Shown: positions 54,154 through 62,727, counted from the first letter of the stretch. The stretch is DNA of 64,000 nucleotides from Amycolatopsis sp. NBC_00345 (GCF_036116635.1 NZ_CP107995.1:7874001-7938000), one strand, 5' to 3'. Program-made: numbers and translations. Notes: generated from the sequence alone by a model not told the origin.

Positions 54154-54695
54154 TTCCAGGACCTCCAACGGCAAAGCCGTCCGGCACCAGATCGCGCCGG
54201 ATGTGACTTACAGAGGTTCACGTCGCATTTGGCCGAGCGAGTGTTACGGAATATAATCGAGCGGATCTCAGATAGCGCTTTCCCAATTACAGCAGAAGGA
54301 TGTGATTAACAGACAATTTACACAGTAAAGGAATCACGATCCATTTACCGCTCCCCGCCGTCGCCGCCGAACCCGTACGTGAACGTGCGAAAACTGTGCA
54401 CCCCGAAGCGGCGCGCAGTTCCGTCCAGAACGCATGCCATCGCGGGGCCGTCGACAGCGCGACCGCCGCCCCGTCACGTTCCACCGCCCGGCGATGTCCT
54501 ATATGGACACTTACTGGCCGAACTCGTTGCAGCCCTTCACATCGCCGTCTCGGACGCCTTCGGGTCGATGCCAGCGAAGTAGATCGGTGCGGCCGTACGT
54601 GGACATGACAATCCGTCGGAGGTCCGCACCGGCGCCATTCACCAGCTGCCACTACGAACCTCCGAGCGTCAGAGCCCTTCCCCCGCGGAGGAGTT
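54154..54695. other. 542-bp intergenic stretch with AT-rich segment
   Basis: The part around 54220-54350 is notably AT-richer than the rest of the window, including a TATAAT hexamer (54252-54257, plus strand). I see no gene: the best ORF, 54379-54582 on the plus strand, starts without a ribosome site and has weak codon bias. Possibly a remnant of transferred DNA that also brought the HsdR_N gene. Confidence 0.45.
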
Positions 54696-55346
54696 TCAGC
54701 CCTCGACCAGTTCCCACTCAGCCCCGGGGGCCTCACGGTCGAAAACCTGTCCCGGCGCGGCCTGCAGCACGTTCACGACGTCCGGGTACAGCCGCACGAC
54801 GTGCTCCAGCTCCATGCCCTCGACCTCGAAGTCCTCGGACTCCGGGACCTCGAAGCCGACGAACAGCCAGGTCCCGTCGGTCTCCCGGACCACCTGGCGG
54901 ACGGCGCGGCCCGGCGCGTCCGGACCGGTGCCGATCTCGGCAAGCCCGGTGCTGAGCTGCACTTCCTCAACGGGCGAACCGGGGTGCTGCCACGCGGCGA
55001 CGCGCGTCTCGCGGATCGCGACGTCCTCTGTCTCGTCGTCGGAGTCCGCGACGGAGCTGAGCAGCCACGTGGCCCGGTCCGGATCCCAGTCCGCGGCCAT
55101 GCCCGGCGGCAGGCCGGCCAGCGCCTTGAGCTGCGGCAGCCGCTCGACCGCGTCGCGCAGGCGCAGCGCGCCGAACTGCTCGCGGTTGACGTCCATGTCC
55201 TCGTCGAACTCGGCGCCGTCACTGATGAACCAGTCGTCGTCATCGTCGAGAACGACAAAAGCCAGCTGGCCGGGGTCCTCGATCAGCGTGTGCGCGAAGA
55301 TCACCGGGGATTCCGGATCCTGCCGCAGCGGCCATTGGGTCGACAT
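54696..55346 (-). CDS. Acidic hypothetical protein
   Basis: 216 residues, soluble, strongly acidic. Recognisable stretches are SPVIFAHTLIEDPGQLAFVVLDDDDDWFISDG region and a C-terminal EWELVEG. The WFISDG phrase recalls DUF2185/immunity-type domains, but I cannot assign a family. The ATG at 55346 has GGGGAGCG upstream. The gene has a leader of about 240 nt that begins in the 122-bp DnaA-box module at 55588-55709. Confidence 0.7.
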   Translation of the reverse strand: MSTQWPLRQDPESPVIFAHTLIEDPGQLAFVVLDDDDDWFISDGAEFDEDMDVNREQFGALRLRDAVERLPQLKALAGLPPGMAADWDPDRATWLLSSVADSDDETEDVAIRETRVAAWQHPGSPVEEVQLSTGLAEIGTGPDAPGRAVRQVVRETDGTWLFVGFEVPESEDFEVEGMELEHVVRLYPDVVNVLQAAPGQVFDREAPGAEWELVEG

Positions 55347-55587
55347 GCTCGCTCCCCGCGTAGTTCCGGTGTGTGCGCACATCCCACCAGACCGGCACCC
55401 AGGTCGCGTGCGCCACCTCACCAAACGACTCACGGCGACCACCACACCCGGCCCCGCCCCCCGCGACCAAACAGATCACCGCACGTCACACCGGTCCGGC
55501 TCGCCCACCCCGCACGTCACTCGCCCCCAAGCGCAGCCGCCCACGAAACCCGCGGCCTTTTTGCAGCCACCACCAGCCAGCCCCGAG
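55347..55587 (-). other. Leader region between module A and the acidic protein gene
   Basis: 241 bp of very GC-rich sequence with no ORF of convincing codon use. If transcription begins at the module's conserved hairpin, this would be the 5' UTR of the gene at 54696-55346. No riboswitch class is recognised. Confidence 0.4.
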
Positions 55588-55709
55588 AGCAGCCCCCGCC
55601 CTTCCCTGGGGGGCGTCCCCAGACCCAGCCTACCGCCACCCCCCGACAAAAACGGACGAATCGGACCCGTGCAGCCGAGTTGTCCACAATGAAGCAAGGC
55701 TGTGGATAA
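55588..55709 (-). promoter_or_regulatory. Module A: paired DnaA-box-like 9-mers, -10-like hexamer and leader hairpin
   Basis: On the minus strand it reads TTATCCACA, 12 nt, TGTGGACAA, then about 50 nt, the -10-like TAGGCT, and a 33-bp GC-rich hairpin (55588-55620). It aligns without gaps to the 122-bp module at 59889-60010 (by hand 103 of 122 identical), in opposite orientation. All 33 bases of the hairpin and both 9-mers are identical. It points toward the gene at 54696-55346. Confidence 0.75.
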
Positions 55710-55821
55710 GTGGGTGGCGGGCAGGGCGCGACGGGCGGTAGACGGGCGGTAGAGGTGACGAAGTGGCTGCAGGAGGGGCGTTTCGCGGTAATTCCACGAC
55801 GGTTGGATTACCGTCGTGGGC

Positions 55822-56199
55822 ATGGTGCTGCCAGAAGGTCTTGCCCGCTTCAACCGCGTGGTGACGAACCGGGTCGCGAAGCCGTTTGTCGGGTGGTTGC
55901 CCGGCTTCGGTCTGCTCGTGCACAAAGGGCGCCGCTCCGGCAGGGAGTTCCGGACGCCGCTGAGCGTGTTCCGCACCGAAGACGGCTTCGCCGTGGCGCT
56001 GACGTACGGCCCCGGCGCCGACTGGGTCAAGAACGTGCTGGCCGCGGGCGGCGCGGAGGTCATCACGCGGCGCCGAAAATACCGCGTCGTCGATCCGGAA
56101 CTCGTGCATGATGAGTCCCGCCGGTCGATGCCGACGCCGGTTCGGCAGTTCCTCGGCCTGCTCGACGTTCAGGACTTCCTGCTGGTCAAGCGAGAGTGA
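55822..56199 (+). CDS. Deazaflavin (F420)-dependent nitroreductase family protein
   Basis: 125 residues, a split-barrel protein of the DUF385/Ddn type. The pattern LLVHKGRRSGREFRTPLSV near residue 35 and DWVKNVLAAGGAEVITRRRKYRV after it is characteristic: an N-terminal helix then strands that hold cofactor F420. Members reduce quinones or nitro compounds with F420H2. A GTG at 55816 is an alternative start. It begins 112 bp to the right of module A and is followed after 10 nt by a GNAT gene with probable coupling. Confidence 0.86.
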   Translation: MVLPEGLARFNRVVTNRVAKPFVGWLPGFGLLVHKGRRSGREFRTPLSVFRTEDGFAVALTYGPGADWVKNVLAAGGAEVITRRRKYRVVDPELVHDESRRSMPTPVRQFLGLLDVQDFLLVKRE

Positions 56200-56209
56200 G
56201 GGGGAGCGG

Positions 56210-56737
56210 ATGCTCACCGGGGAACTGGTCCGGCTGCGCGCGCTGGAGCCGTCGGACGCCGAGCCGTTGTACCGCTGGGTCAACGACTGGGAGGTCGGCC
56301 AGTGGATGAACAGCAGCCACCCGCGCTCGCTCGACCAGATCCGCAAACGCTGCGAGGACCGCAAGCTCAACACCTACGAGCACGTGGTGCTGGGCATCGA
56401 AAAGATCGCCGACGGCAAGCTGCTCGGCGTCGTCGACCTGCGTGACGCCGAGCCCGAGCAGGGCCGCGCCGAGGTCGACATCTACATCGGCGACAGGGAC
56501 CACTGGGACGGCGGCTACGGCACGGAAGCGCTGCGGCTGATGTGCCGGTACGGCTTCGTGATGATGCGCCTGCACTTGATCGCGCTGTGGGTGGTCGCGG
56601 AGAACGAACGCGCTCGCCACGTCTACCGCAAGCTGGGATTCGTCGAGGACGGCCGGCACCGCGAATGCTTCCGCGGCCAGGACGGCAAGTACCACGACAT
56701 GTACCTGATGAGCCTGCTCGAAGGGGAACTCAAGTGA
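56210..56737 (+). CDS. GNAT-family N-acetyltransferase
   Basis: 175 residues. Starts with VRLRALEPSDAEPLYRWVNDWEV, as in RimJ/RimL-type acetyltransferases, followed by the acetyl-CoA loop around GRDHWDGGYGTEALRL (visible pattern GGYGTEAL) and the C-terminal VAENERARHVYRKLGFVEDG. It transfers acetyl from acetyl-CoA to an amine; the acceptor is unknown. The ATG at 56210 has GGGGAGCG upstream. Confidence 0.9.
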   Translation: MLTGELVRLRALEPSDAEPLYRWVNDWEVGQWMNSSHPRSLDQIRKRCEDRKLNTYEHVVLGIEKIADGKLLGVVDLRDAEPEQGRAEVDIYIGDRDHWDGGYGTEALRLMCRYGFVMMRLHLIALWVVAENERARHVYRKLGFVEDGRHRECFRGQDGKYHDMYLMSLLEGELK

Positions 56738-56788
56738 GGGCTTGCTTTTACCCGCCCGCCCCTCCACAGCGATCCGCCGCCGGCAAGC

Positions 56789-57115
56789 TCAACTGACCAG
56801 CCGACGCGGAGCCTTCCGCCGCCAGGACTCCGTCAGCAGCTCACGCAGCTGCTGTTCGTCCACCCGGTCCAGGTCGACCAGGATCGAGCCGTGCCCGTCG
56901 TAGTGCGGGGTGGTGAAGAACGCCGGATCACCCCCGGCGAGCAGCGCCGCCTTCTCGTCGAGCCCGCAGAACAGGACGAGCTCGCCCTCCGCCTCCGTCC
57001 GCAGCCGGGCGAATCCCTTGCCCGCCACCTTCAACGCGGGCGTGCGGTACCAAGTGGACTCCTCGGTCTCCGGCAGTTCCGCCCCGAGCGCCACCACTTC
57101 TTCCCAGGTCACCAT
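56789..57115 (-). CDS. MmcQ/YjbR family protein
   Basis: 108 residues. Short alpha/beta protein: TWEEVVALGAELPETEEST, the YRTPALKVAGKGFARLR strand and VDLDRVDEQQLRELLTESWRRKAP. This matches MmcQ/YjbR, a CyaY-like fold whose function is not known; some were called DNA-binding. The ATG at 57115 follows GGGGTC. It converges with the GNAT gene. Confidence 0.88.
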   Translation of the reverse strand: MVTWEEVVALGAELPETEESTWYRTPALKVAGKGFARLRTEAEGELVLFCGLDEKAALLAGGDPAFFTTPHYDGHGSILVDLDRVDEQQLRELLTESWRRKAPRRLVS

Positions 57116-57200
57116 GACCCCATCGTCCCCGATGACGCCGCGGTCGTCTTGGCGAAACAGGAGCCCCGCCGGACCGCGGCGGGGCTCCTGAACCGGGAAG

Positions 57201-58889
57201 CTACGGCGTGACCGTGATCCGGTCCGCCAGCGGCGGCGCCACGCCCGGGTGCGCGCCGAGGTAAGCGATCAGCGCGTCCAGGTCGACGGGGCCGCCCGCC
57301 AAGTCGGTGCCCTTCCTGAACTCCGTGAACCCGTCACCGCCAGCGGCGAGGAAGTTGTTCACCGACACACGGAACGTCGCCGCCGGGTCCACCGCCGTGC
57401 CGTTCACGGTGATGTTCGAGACGCGCGAGCCGACCGGCGCCGACGCCGAGTACGTGTAGTGCAGCGTGCTCGAGATCTGCAGGATCTTGGTCCCACCAGA
57501 CTGGCCCCACTGCTACTCCAGCACGTTTTTCAGGTTCGCGCCGGTGAGCGTGATCGTCTGCATGATGTTCGCGAACGGCTGCACGGTGAACGCCTCGCCG
57601 TAGGTGACCACGCCATCACCCTCACCGTTCGGGGAGGAGGCGTAGTTCAGGTCCGCGCGGATGCCGCCGGGGTTGGTGATGGCGATCTGCGCGTTGTTGG
57701 CCTTGGTGCCTTCAAGCTGTGCGTCGGCGATGACGTCACCGATCGTCGACTCGCCCGAAGCCGCGCCGGCCGCCTTGAGGTCCGCGGTGATGGTGCCGAC
57801 CGGCTTGTTCGCGATCGGGGCCGACTTGGTCTTGGCCTCGTCGACGAGCTTGGCCACGGCCGGGTCCGGCGTGACGTCGCGGGTGACGATCTCGTTGTGT
57901 GCCTTGGTCTGCGACCGCACGACGTCGCGCGTGCGCAGGTCGATCTTCAGGTCCACAACGGACAGCAGCCGCCCGAACGACGCTCCCTGCGTCACCGTGC
58001 GCGGCTGGCCGGCGGGGTCGTTGATCACGCAGTTGTACTGCTGGTGGCTGTGCCCGGTGAAGATCGCGTCGACCTTCGGGCTGACGTTCTTCGCGATAGT
58101 CGCGGCGGGGCCGTTCGGCTGCAGCTTGCAGTCGTCGGGGCCGGAGTTGACCTCGGTGCTGTCGCCCTGGTGCAGGAGCACGACCTGGGACTTGACGCCG
58201 AGCGCGTCGAGCAGGTTCGCGGTGCGGTTGATGGCCTGCACCTCGTCGCCGAACTTCAGGCCCTTGATGGCCTCCGGCGTGACGACGGTGGGCAGGTCCT
58301 TCAGCGTGGCGCCGATGACGCCGATCGGCACGCCGCCGGAGAACTGGACGGTGAACGGCAGCAGCGCGGGCAGGCCGTTGGTGAAGTACACATTGGACCC
58401 GAGGAACGGGAACTTCGCACCGTCGAAGGAACTGCGGAACTGGCAGCCGTCGGTCTTGTTGCAGCCGCCGAACTGCATGCGCAGCAGCTCCTGGTAGCCC
58501 TCGTCGAACTCGTGGTTGCCCACCACGGACGCCTTGACGCCGAGCATGTTGAGGAAGTCGATGGTCGGCTCGTCGTGGAACAGCGCGGAGACCACCGGCG
58601 ACGCGCCGACGTTGTCGCCCGCGGAGAGCACCATCGAGTTGCGAACCTGCGACTGCAGCTGCTTCACGTGCGTCGCCAGGTAAGCGGCGCCGCCCGCGTC
58701 CACAGTGGAGCCATCCGACTGCGTCACGCGCCCGCTCGAACCGGCGGGCGGCTCAAGGTTTCCGTGCAGGTCGTTGAACGCGATGATCCGGACGTCCGTG
58801 GTCTGGGCCGCCGACGCGGGTGCGCTCGTGACGGCCACTGTCGCCAGTGCGGCCGCGGCGGTGACCGCGATCCGGGTGAAGAGCCTCAT
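57201..58889 (-). pseudogene. Secreted 5'-nucleotidase/metallophosphatase with an in-frame amber codon
   Basis: The open frame from the ATG at 58889 runs 458 codons, meets TAG at 57513-57515 and then stays open to 57201. Before the stop are the signal peptide, metal motifs AFNDLHGN, LSAGDNVG, VGNHEFDEG and GHSHQQY, and most of the nucleotidase domain. After it continue QWGQ, KILQISSTLHYTYS and AAGGDGFTEF, the normal C-terminal end. Homologues have Gln at this position, so one C-to-T change (CAG to TAG) explains it. Recent inactivation, readthrough or a sequencing error are all possible. The truncated product would lack the last 104 residues, including substrate-stacking residues. Confidence 0.85.
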
Positions 58890-58997
58890 GTTTCCTCCGG
58901 TTTCGCGCCCGACGTCCCCAAAACGGGCGCACGGCGTCGCAGTCTGCCCAATAGGGAGGGTCGTCACCAGAGGAAAAGGGAGGGCGATAGGGAAATG

Positions 58998-59789
58998 TCA
59001 CCCGGCGTTGGTGCTGCCGTCGAGCAGCACGCGCGCGACGACGTCCGGCGCGTCGCTCATGGGCACGTGGCCGCAACCGCGCAGCGTGATCAGGCGAGCC
59101 TGGGGAGCGACGAGCCTGAGCGCTTCCGCCTTGGGCCGCGCGAGCACCCGGTCGCGCTCGGCCCACGCGATGGTGACCGGGACGTCGTCGCGGACCGGCC
59201 CGGCGAAGTGGAAACCGCCCTTGGCCTGGGCGAGCGTGGGCAGGAACCCTTCGGCGCGGCCGAGCGCGCGGACGTCGTCGACGACCACTTGCGGCGTGAG
59301 CACCGCGGGGTTGCTGTAGATCATGCCGGTGAGCGCCTTCCGGCCGGCGGCCGTGGTGGCGAGCTGCCGGACGCGCCGCTCGGGCGTGTGCCGGGCGAGC
59401 GTGCGGAGGGTGCGCAGGACGGTCAGCGCGTACTGCTGCTGCCACGGCGTCCAAAGTCCGGCGGGCGACAGCGCGGTCACGCTGCGAACCAGGCCGGCTT
59501 CCCCGAGTGCGAGCGAAAGCAGCCCGCCGAGCGAGTTCCCCGCGACGTGCGGCTTCTCGATCCCGAGCCGCCCGAACAGCCGCGCGAACGTCTCGAGCGC
59601 CGGCTCGATCCCGTAGGCCCCTTCCCGGTGCGGCGACTCCCCGAACCCGGGCAGGTCAACCGCGATCACGTCCCGGTGCGGCGCCAGCAACGGCACGACG
59701 GGATCCCATGCCTGCCGCCGGTGCCCGACCCCGTGGATCAGCACCAGCGGCGCGCCTTCCCCAACCCGCGTGTAGACGACGTCGTCCAT
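58998..59789 (-). CDS. Alpha/beta hydrolase
   Basis: 263 residues. Oxyanion motif HGVG near 20, nucleophile in AGNSLGGLLSLAL near residue 87, acid in WAERDRVLA near 205 and base His in GCGHVPMSDAP near 239. No lid insertion is obvious beyond a helical cap of about 60 residues. It belongs to the broad lipase/esterase/epoxide hydrolase family and the substrate is unknown. It shares strand with the nucleotidase but is separated by 108 nt. Confidence 0.9.
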   Translation of the reverse strand: MDDVVYTRVGEGAPLVLIHGVGHRRQAWDPVVPLLAPHRDVIAVDLPGFGESPHREGAYGIEPALETFARLFGRLGIEKPHVAGNSLGGLLSLALGEAGLVRSVTALSPAGLWTPWQQQYALTVLRTLRTLARHTPERRVRQLATTAAGRKALTGMIYSNPAVLTPQVVVDDVRALGRAEGFLPTLAQAKGGFHFAGPVRDDVPVTIAWAERDRVLARPKAEALRLVAPQARLITLRGCGHVPMSDAPDVVARVLLDGSTNAG

Positions 59790-59888
59790 GATCCAGAGCG
59801 TAAGCGCTGGTGACGAGGATTTCTAGTACCCCGGGTAACAGTTACTCCTGCGTCCACTTTTCACCTGGCCACCTCGCCGTTTCCGGAG

Positions 59889-60010
59889 TTATCCACAGCC
59901 TGGCCCCATTGTGGACAACTCGGCCTCACGTGTCCAAATTCTCCGAATTTGGCGAGGGGGGTCGGTAGGATGGGATTGGGGACGCCCCCCAGGGAAGGGC
60001 GGGGGCTGCT
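59889..60010 (+). promoter_or_regulatory. Module B: paired DnaA-box-like 9-mers, -10-like hexamer and leader hairpin
   Basis: TTATCCACA (59889-59897) and TGTGGACAA (59910-59918) are 12 bp apart. TAGGAT, fitting the TANNNT -10 pattern, is at 59966-59971, and the 33-bp conserved hairpin occupies 59978-60010. Same span and order as module A (55588-55709) but pointing rightward. It precedes a 400-nt region without a clear gene and the small ORF at 60410. Confidence 0.75.
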
Positions 60011-60409
60011 GTCGGGGCGGGTGGCGGTGATGGCGAACAGCGGCGCCGGCTGTGGGGCTTGGCGTCGGCTGGGGTGAAGGTCTGGGGACGTTCTGCGGAG
60101 CGTGCGCTGGGGGCAGGCTGCGGCGGGCGGGCGGGGTGAGCTTGCTTGGGCGGGGATCGGCAGGTGAGCGGGGAGTTAGCTGCGCGGATCAGGGCGGAGC
60201 AGGGTCAGTGCGGCAGCCGGAACCGGCGTGGCGCGGTACGAGGAAGTCCTGTACGCGGAGCGTGCCGCACCTGGTCAAGGGCGAGGCGGCAGAACCCGGG
60301 CAGCAACGAAGCGCGACAAAGGGACAGCACCGCAACCCCCATCCGTAACACCTGCCCCAACCGCACCGATGCCCCGGACGCCGCATCGCGAAACGCACCG
60401 GGGGAGTAC
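60011..60409. other. 399-bp region after module B, possible long leader or non-coding RNA
   Basis: GC-rich, no ORF with good codon use. A short ATG-led frame (about 14 codons from 60029) and an inverted repeat GTGCGGCA/TGCCGCAC about 60 nt apart (near 60209 and 60263) are visible. It would be transcribed from module B if that is a promoter. No known RNA family was recognised; rnpB and SRP RNA were considered and rejected. Confidence 0.4.
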
Positions 60410-60541
60410 ATGGAACTGCAGATCGTCGTGCTCGTGATCGTGGTTGTGGGGGTGCTGGTGGGCGGGACGGTCTTCAGCGCGTGGCGGGCCGAGCGCGCCG
60501 AAGACAAAGAGCGCGAGCAGGAGCCTGGCCGATCGGCTTAA
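60410..60541 (+). CDS. Small single-helix membrane protein
   Basis: 43 residues: hydrophobic helix ELQIVVLVIVVVGVLVGG followed by a charged tail rich in Arg, Glu and Asp. The ATG at 60410 has GGGGGAG directly upstream, a strong ribosome site, so I keep it despite its size. It is followed 92 nt later by VanZ. Possibly a regulatory microprotein; unknown family. Confidence 0.6.
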   Translation: MELQIVVLVIVVVGVLVGGTVFSAWRAERAEDKEREQEPGRSA

Positions 60542-60632
60542 GGCCGCCTCGGCCAGATGGCCGACCCCCGGCAGAAGCGTCCGGCTCTTCGACCGAAGTG
60601 GCCGGGGCCCCAAGATCCATAACGTTCAAGCC

Positions 60633-61274
60633 ATGACGAACGCACAGGTCACGGCCCTGCAGTACGGCCTCATCGGTTTCCTCGCGGTGTGGGCGACGGT
60701 CCTCGTCCCCCAGCTGGTGCTGCAGTTCGCCCGCTACGGGCGCCCGCGGGTGCGCGGGCTGGTGACCACGGCCGCCGTCGTGTTCTACGCGTGCATGGCG
60801 CTCGCCGTTGTGTTCCTGCCGCTGCCCGGGGCGCACAGCCGCCGGCTCGAGCAGACCGTGCAGCTGCGCCCGTTCCAGTGGATCAGCGACATCCACACCG
60901 AGCTCCTCAAGCACGGCCTGTCGGCGGCGCACTGGTTCACCACGCAGACCTTCCAGCAAGCCGCGCTGAACGTGCTGCTGTTCGTGCCGCTGGGCCTGTT
61001 CGCACGGATCCTGTGGCGCCGCGGGCTCGTCGGGACGCTGGCCATCGGCGCCGCCGCGTCATTCGCCATCGAGGTCACGCAGCTCACCGCGAACTTCGGC
61101 ACCGCGCCGTTCGTCTACCGCATCTTCGACGTCGACGACATCATGACCAACACCTTCGGCGCCGGCGTCGGCTGGCTCTTCGCGGCCCTGCTGCTCGCCC
61201 TGCGCGCCGTTCCTTCAGCTGTCCACGCGCAGACGGCCCGGCGCGAGCGGGTCGACTTCGCCCAGGCGCGCTAA
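60633..61274 (+). CDS. VanZ-family membrane protein
   Basis: 213 residues with five or so helices. VanZ-type features are the Pro/Gly-rich motifs FLPLPGAHS, FVPLGLFARILWRR and the conserved EVTQLTANFG then RIFDVDDIMTNTFGAGVGW. VanZ proteins are linked to cell-envelope resistance but have no proven mechanism. The ATG at 60633 has weak ribosome binding. Its last 60 nt overlap the antisense small gene at 61215-61391. Confidence 0.88.
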   Translation: MTNAQVTALQYGLIGFLAVWATVLVPQLVLQFARYGRPRVRGLVTTAAVVFYACMALAVVFLPLPGAHSRRLEQTVQLRPFQWISDIHTELLKHGLSAAHWFTTQTFQQAALNVLLFVPLGLFARILWRRGLVGTLAIGAAASFAIEVTQLTANFGTAPFVYRIFDVDDIMTNTFGAGVGWLFAALLLALRAVPSAVHAQTARRERVDFAQAR

Positions 61275-61391
61275 TCGAGCCTTACGCCGCAGCGCCGCCC
61301 GCTTGGCGGCGCGCCGGTCCTCCAGGATCACGATCAGCGAGGCGACGGCGATGACCAGGGCCACCAGCCCGAGGACGAGCGAAACCTGCAC
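61215..61391 (-). CDS. Small membrane-helix protein, antisense overlap with VanZ end
   Basis: 58 residues: SLVLGLVALVIAVASLIVILE helix, then a basic stretch DRRAAKRAALRRKARLARLG. GTG at 61391 with GAGGAGG at ideal spacing. Similar short proteins with one helix and an Arg/Lys tail are common in actinomycetes. The final 20 residues are encoded antisense to the VanZ C-terminus, and they might be non-essential. Confidence 0.6.
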   Translation of the reverse strand: MQVSLVLGLVALVIAVASLIVILEDRRAAKRAALRRKARLARLGEVDPLAPGRLRVDS

Positions 61392-61437
61392 GCGGCCTCC
61401 TCTCCGACGTCGTTGTGCGAGAGATCACACAGGCTAC

Positions 61438-61917
61438 CTAGCCCGGTGGCGGCTTCGCTACCCCGTGCGCGGAGAACCAGTCCCGGTCAGCGGTCACCCA
61501 GCGGTCGAAGACCAGATCGGCCGAGGTCAAGACATCGCCAAGGGCTTCGGGGGACGGCCTGCGGCAGGTGAATTCCTGTCACCAAGCCTCGTCGCCGACG
61601 CTGCCGCGGACGGCCGCGGACAGCAAGTCGCCGTCGCGTGCGGCGCCTCCAGGGCGACGCCCACCCGAACCGCTCACCACGCGGTCGAACCACCCCGGCG
61701 GATGCCATTCGACCAGCAGCACGCCGCCGAACCGGCGCCCCAGCCGCAGGTCACCGATCCGCGCGCAGACCGTCTCGGCGCCACGCACGTGCGCGAGCAT
61801 CTCCGGCGAGTCGTCCACCGCGACGACCCGGTGGCTCAGCGCCACCAGCGGATGCGTCACGCAGCCGCTGCCCAGGTCCAGGATCGACGCGCCACCGGGC
61901 AACCGTCGGCCGTGACA
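61438..61917 (-). pseudogene. Decayed class I SAM-dependent methyltransferase
   Basis: In one minus-strand frame LPGGASILDLGSG, VTHPLVALSHRVVAVDDSPEMLAHVRG and GDLRLGRRFGGVLLVEWHPPGWFDRV recall motif I and later parts of small methyltransferases, but motif I lacks its usual Gly-x-Gly continuation and the N-terminus is missing. About 35 residues seem deleted after GGVLL. A TGA (61579-61581) follows DEAW, and the same frame goes on as QEFTCRRPSPEALGDVLTSA to a TAG at 61438. No start codon precedes the remnant. Confidence 0.7.
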
Positions 61918-61950
61918 CCCATGCCGTCCAGCGTGCCGGAGACTGGACGG

Positions 61951-62529
61951 ATGGGCCCCCGACCGACGAAGGAACAGCTCGCCGCCGCGTACGGCACGAT
62001 CGTCCCGGACGTGCTGGCACCCGGCCTCGACGTGCTGTTCTGCGGCATCAACCCGAGCCTCTACTCCGCCGTGCTCGGCGTGCACTTCGCGCGGCCCGGC
62101 AACCGGTTCTGGCCGGCCCTGCACCGCGGCGGCTTCACCCCGCGGCAGTTCGACCCGAGCGAGCAACACGAGCTGCTCGCGCTGAAGCTCGGCGTCACCA
62201 ACGTCGTGGACCGGGCCACCGCGCGGGCGGACGAGCTGAGCGACGACGAGCTTCGAGACGGCGGCAAGGCCCTGGTCGTCAAGGTCCAGCGGGCGAAACC
62301 GCGCTGGCTGGCCGTGCTGGGCATCACGGCGTATCGCCTCGCGTTCGGCGAGCCGAAGGCGCGTGTCGGGCGCCAGGAGCGGATGATCGGGGCGACGAAC
62401 GTGTGGGCCCTGCCCAACCCGAGCGGCCTCAACGCCCACTGGACACCGGCCGGACTGGCCGAGGAGTTCGCCGCGCTCCGCACACAGCTTGTCACCGATC
62501 GTCCACCTAACGGGCTACACCCTCAGTAG
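61951..62529 (+). CDS. mug: G/U mismatch-specific uracil-DNA glycosylase
   Basis: 192 residues from the ATG at 61951 (an earlier in-frame ATG at 61921 would add 10). Removes uracil or thymine opposite guanine. LDVLFCGINPSLYSA holds the catalytic-loop Asn (GINPS), ARPGNRFWPALHRGGF is the following helix, and NPSGLNAHWT near residue 160 is the minor-groove reading motif. Also contains ITNVVDRATARADEL-type sequence. It lies head-to-tail with the decayed methyltransferase. Confidence 0.93.
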   Translation: MGPRPTKEQLAAAYGTIVPDVLAPGLDVLFCGINPSLYSAVLGVHFARPGNRFWPALHRGGFTPRQFDPSEQHELLALKLGVTNVVDRATARADELSDDELRDGGKALVVKVQRAKPRWLAVLGITAYRLAFGEPKARVGRQERMIGATNVWALPNPSGLNAHWTPAGLAEEFAALRTQLVTDRPPNGLHPQ

Positions 62530-62727
62530 CAGACGGAGGAACGACCTCGGCCGCAAGGCGTCGAATCACCCCTGATCACGACCACTTTTCTACAGAGAGT
62601 TTGCTGCGACTGGCCGATACGGCCATGAGGGGGAAACCGCGTCACGAGGGGCCTCCTGGGGACTCGAATGAGAGACAAGGTGTCATTCCCGTCCGGTCCC
62701 AGCAGGGGGGATCGGGTGGTGCCGGAC

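Noticed and set aside
54379..54582. 67-codon plus-strand ORF
   Set aside because: No ribosome site, Pro/Arg-rich composition and weak third-position bias; only its end looks protein-like.
55588..60010. Chromosomal origin of replication
   Set aside because: Only two DnaA-type 9-mers per module, and no dnaA/dnaN genes or AT-rich unwinding region. Actinomycete origins carry many boxes between dnaA and dnaN.
60011..60409. RNase P RNA or SRP RNA gene
   Set aside because: GAGGAAGTCC near 60238 resembles the rnpB start, but the following conserved rnpB blocks are absent. The GGTCAAGGGCGAGG stretch lacks the GGAAG core of SRP RNA.
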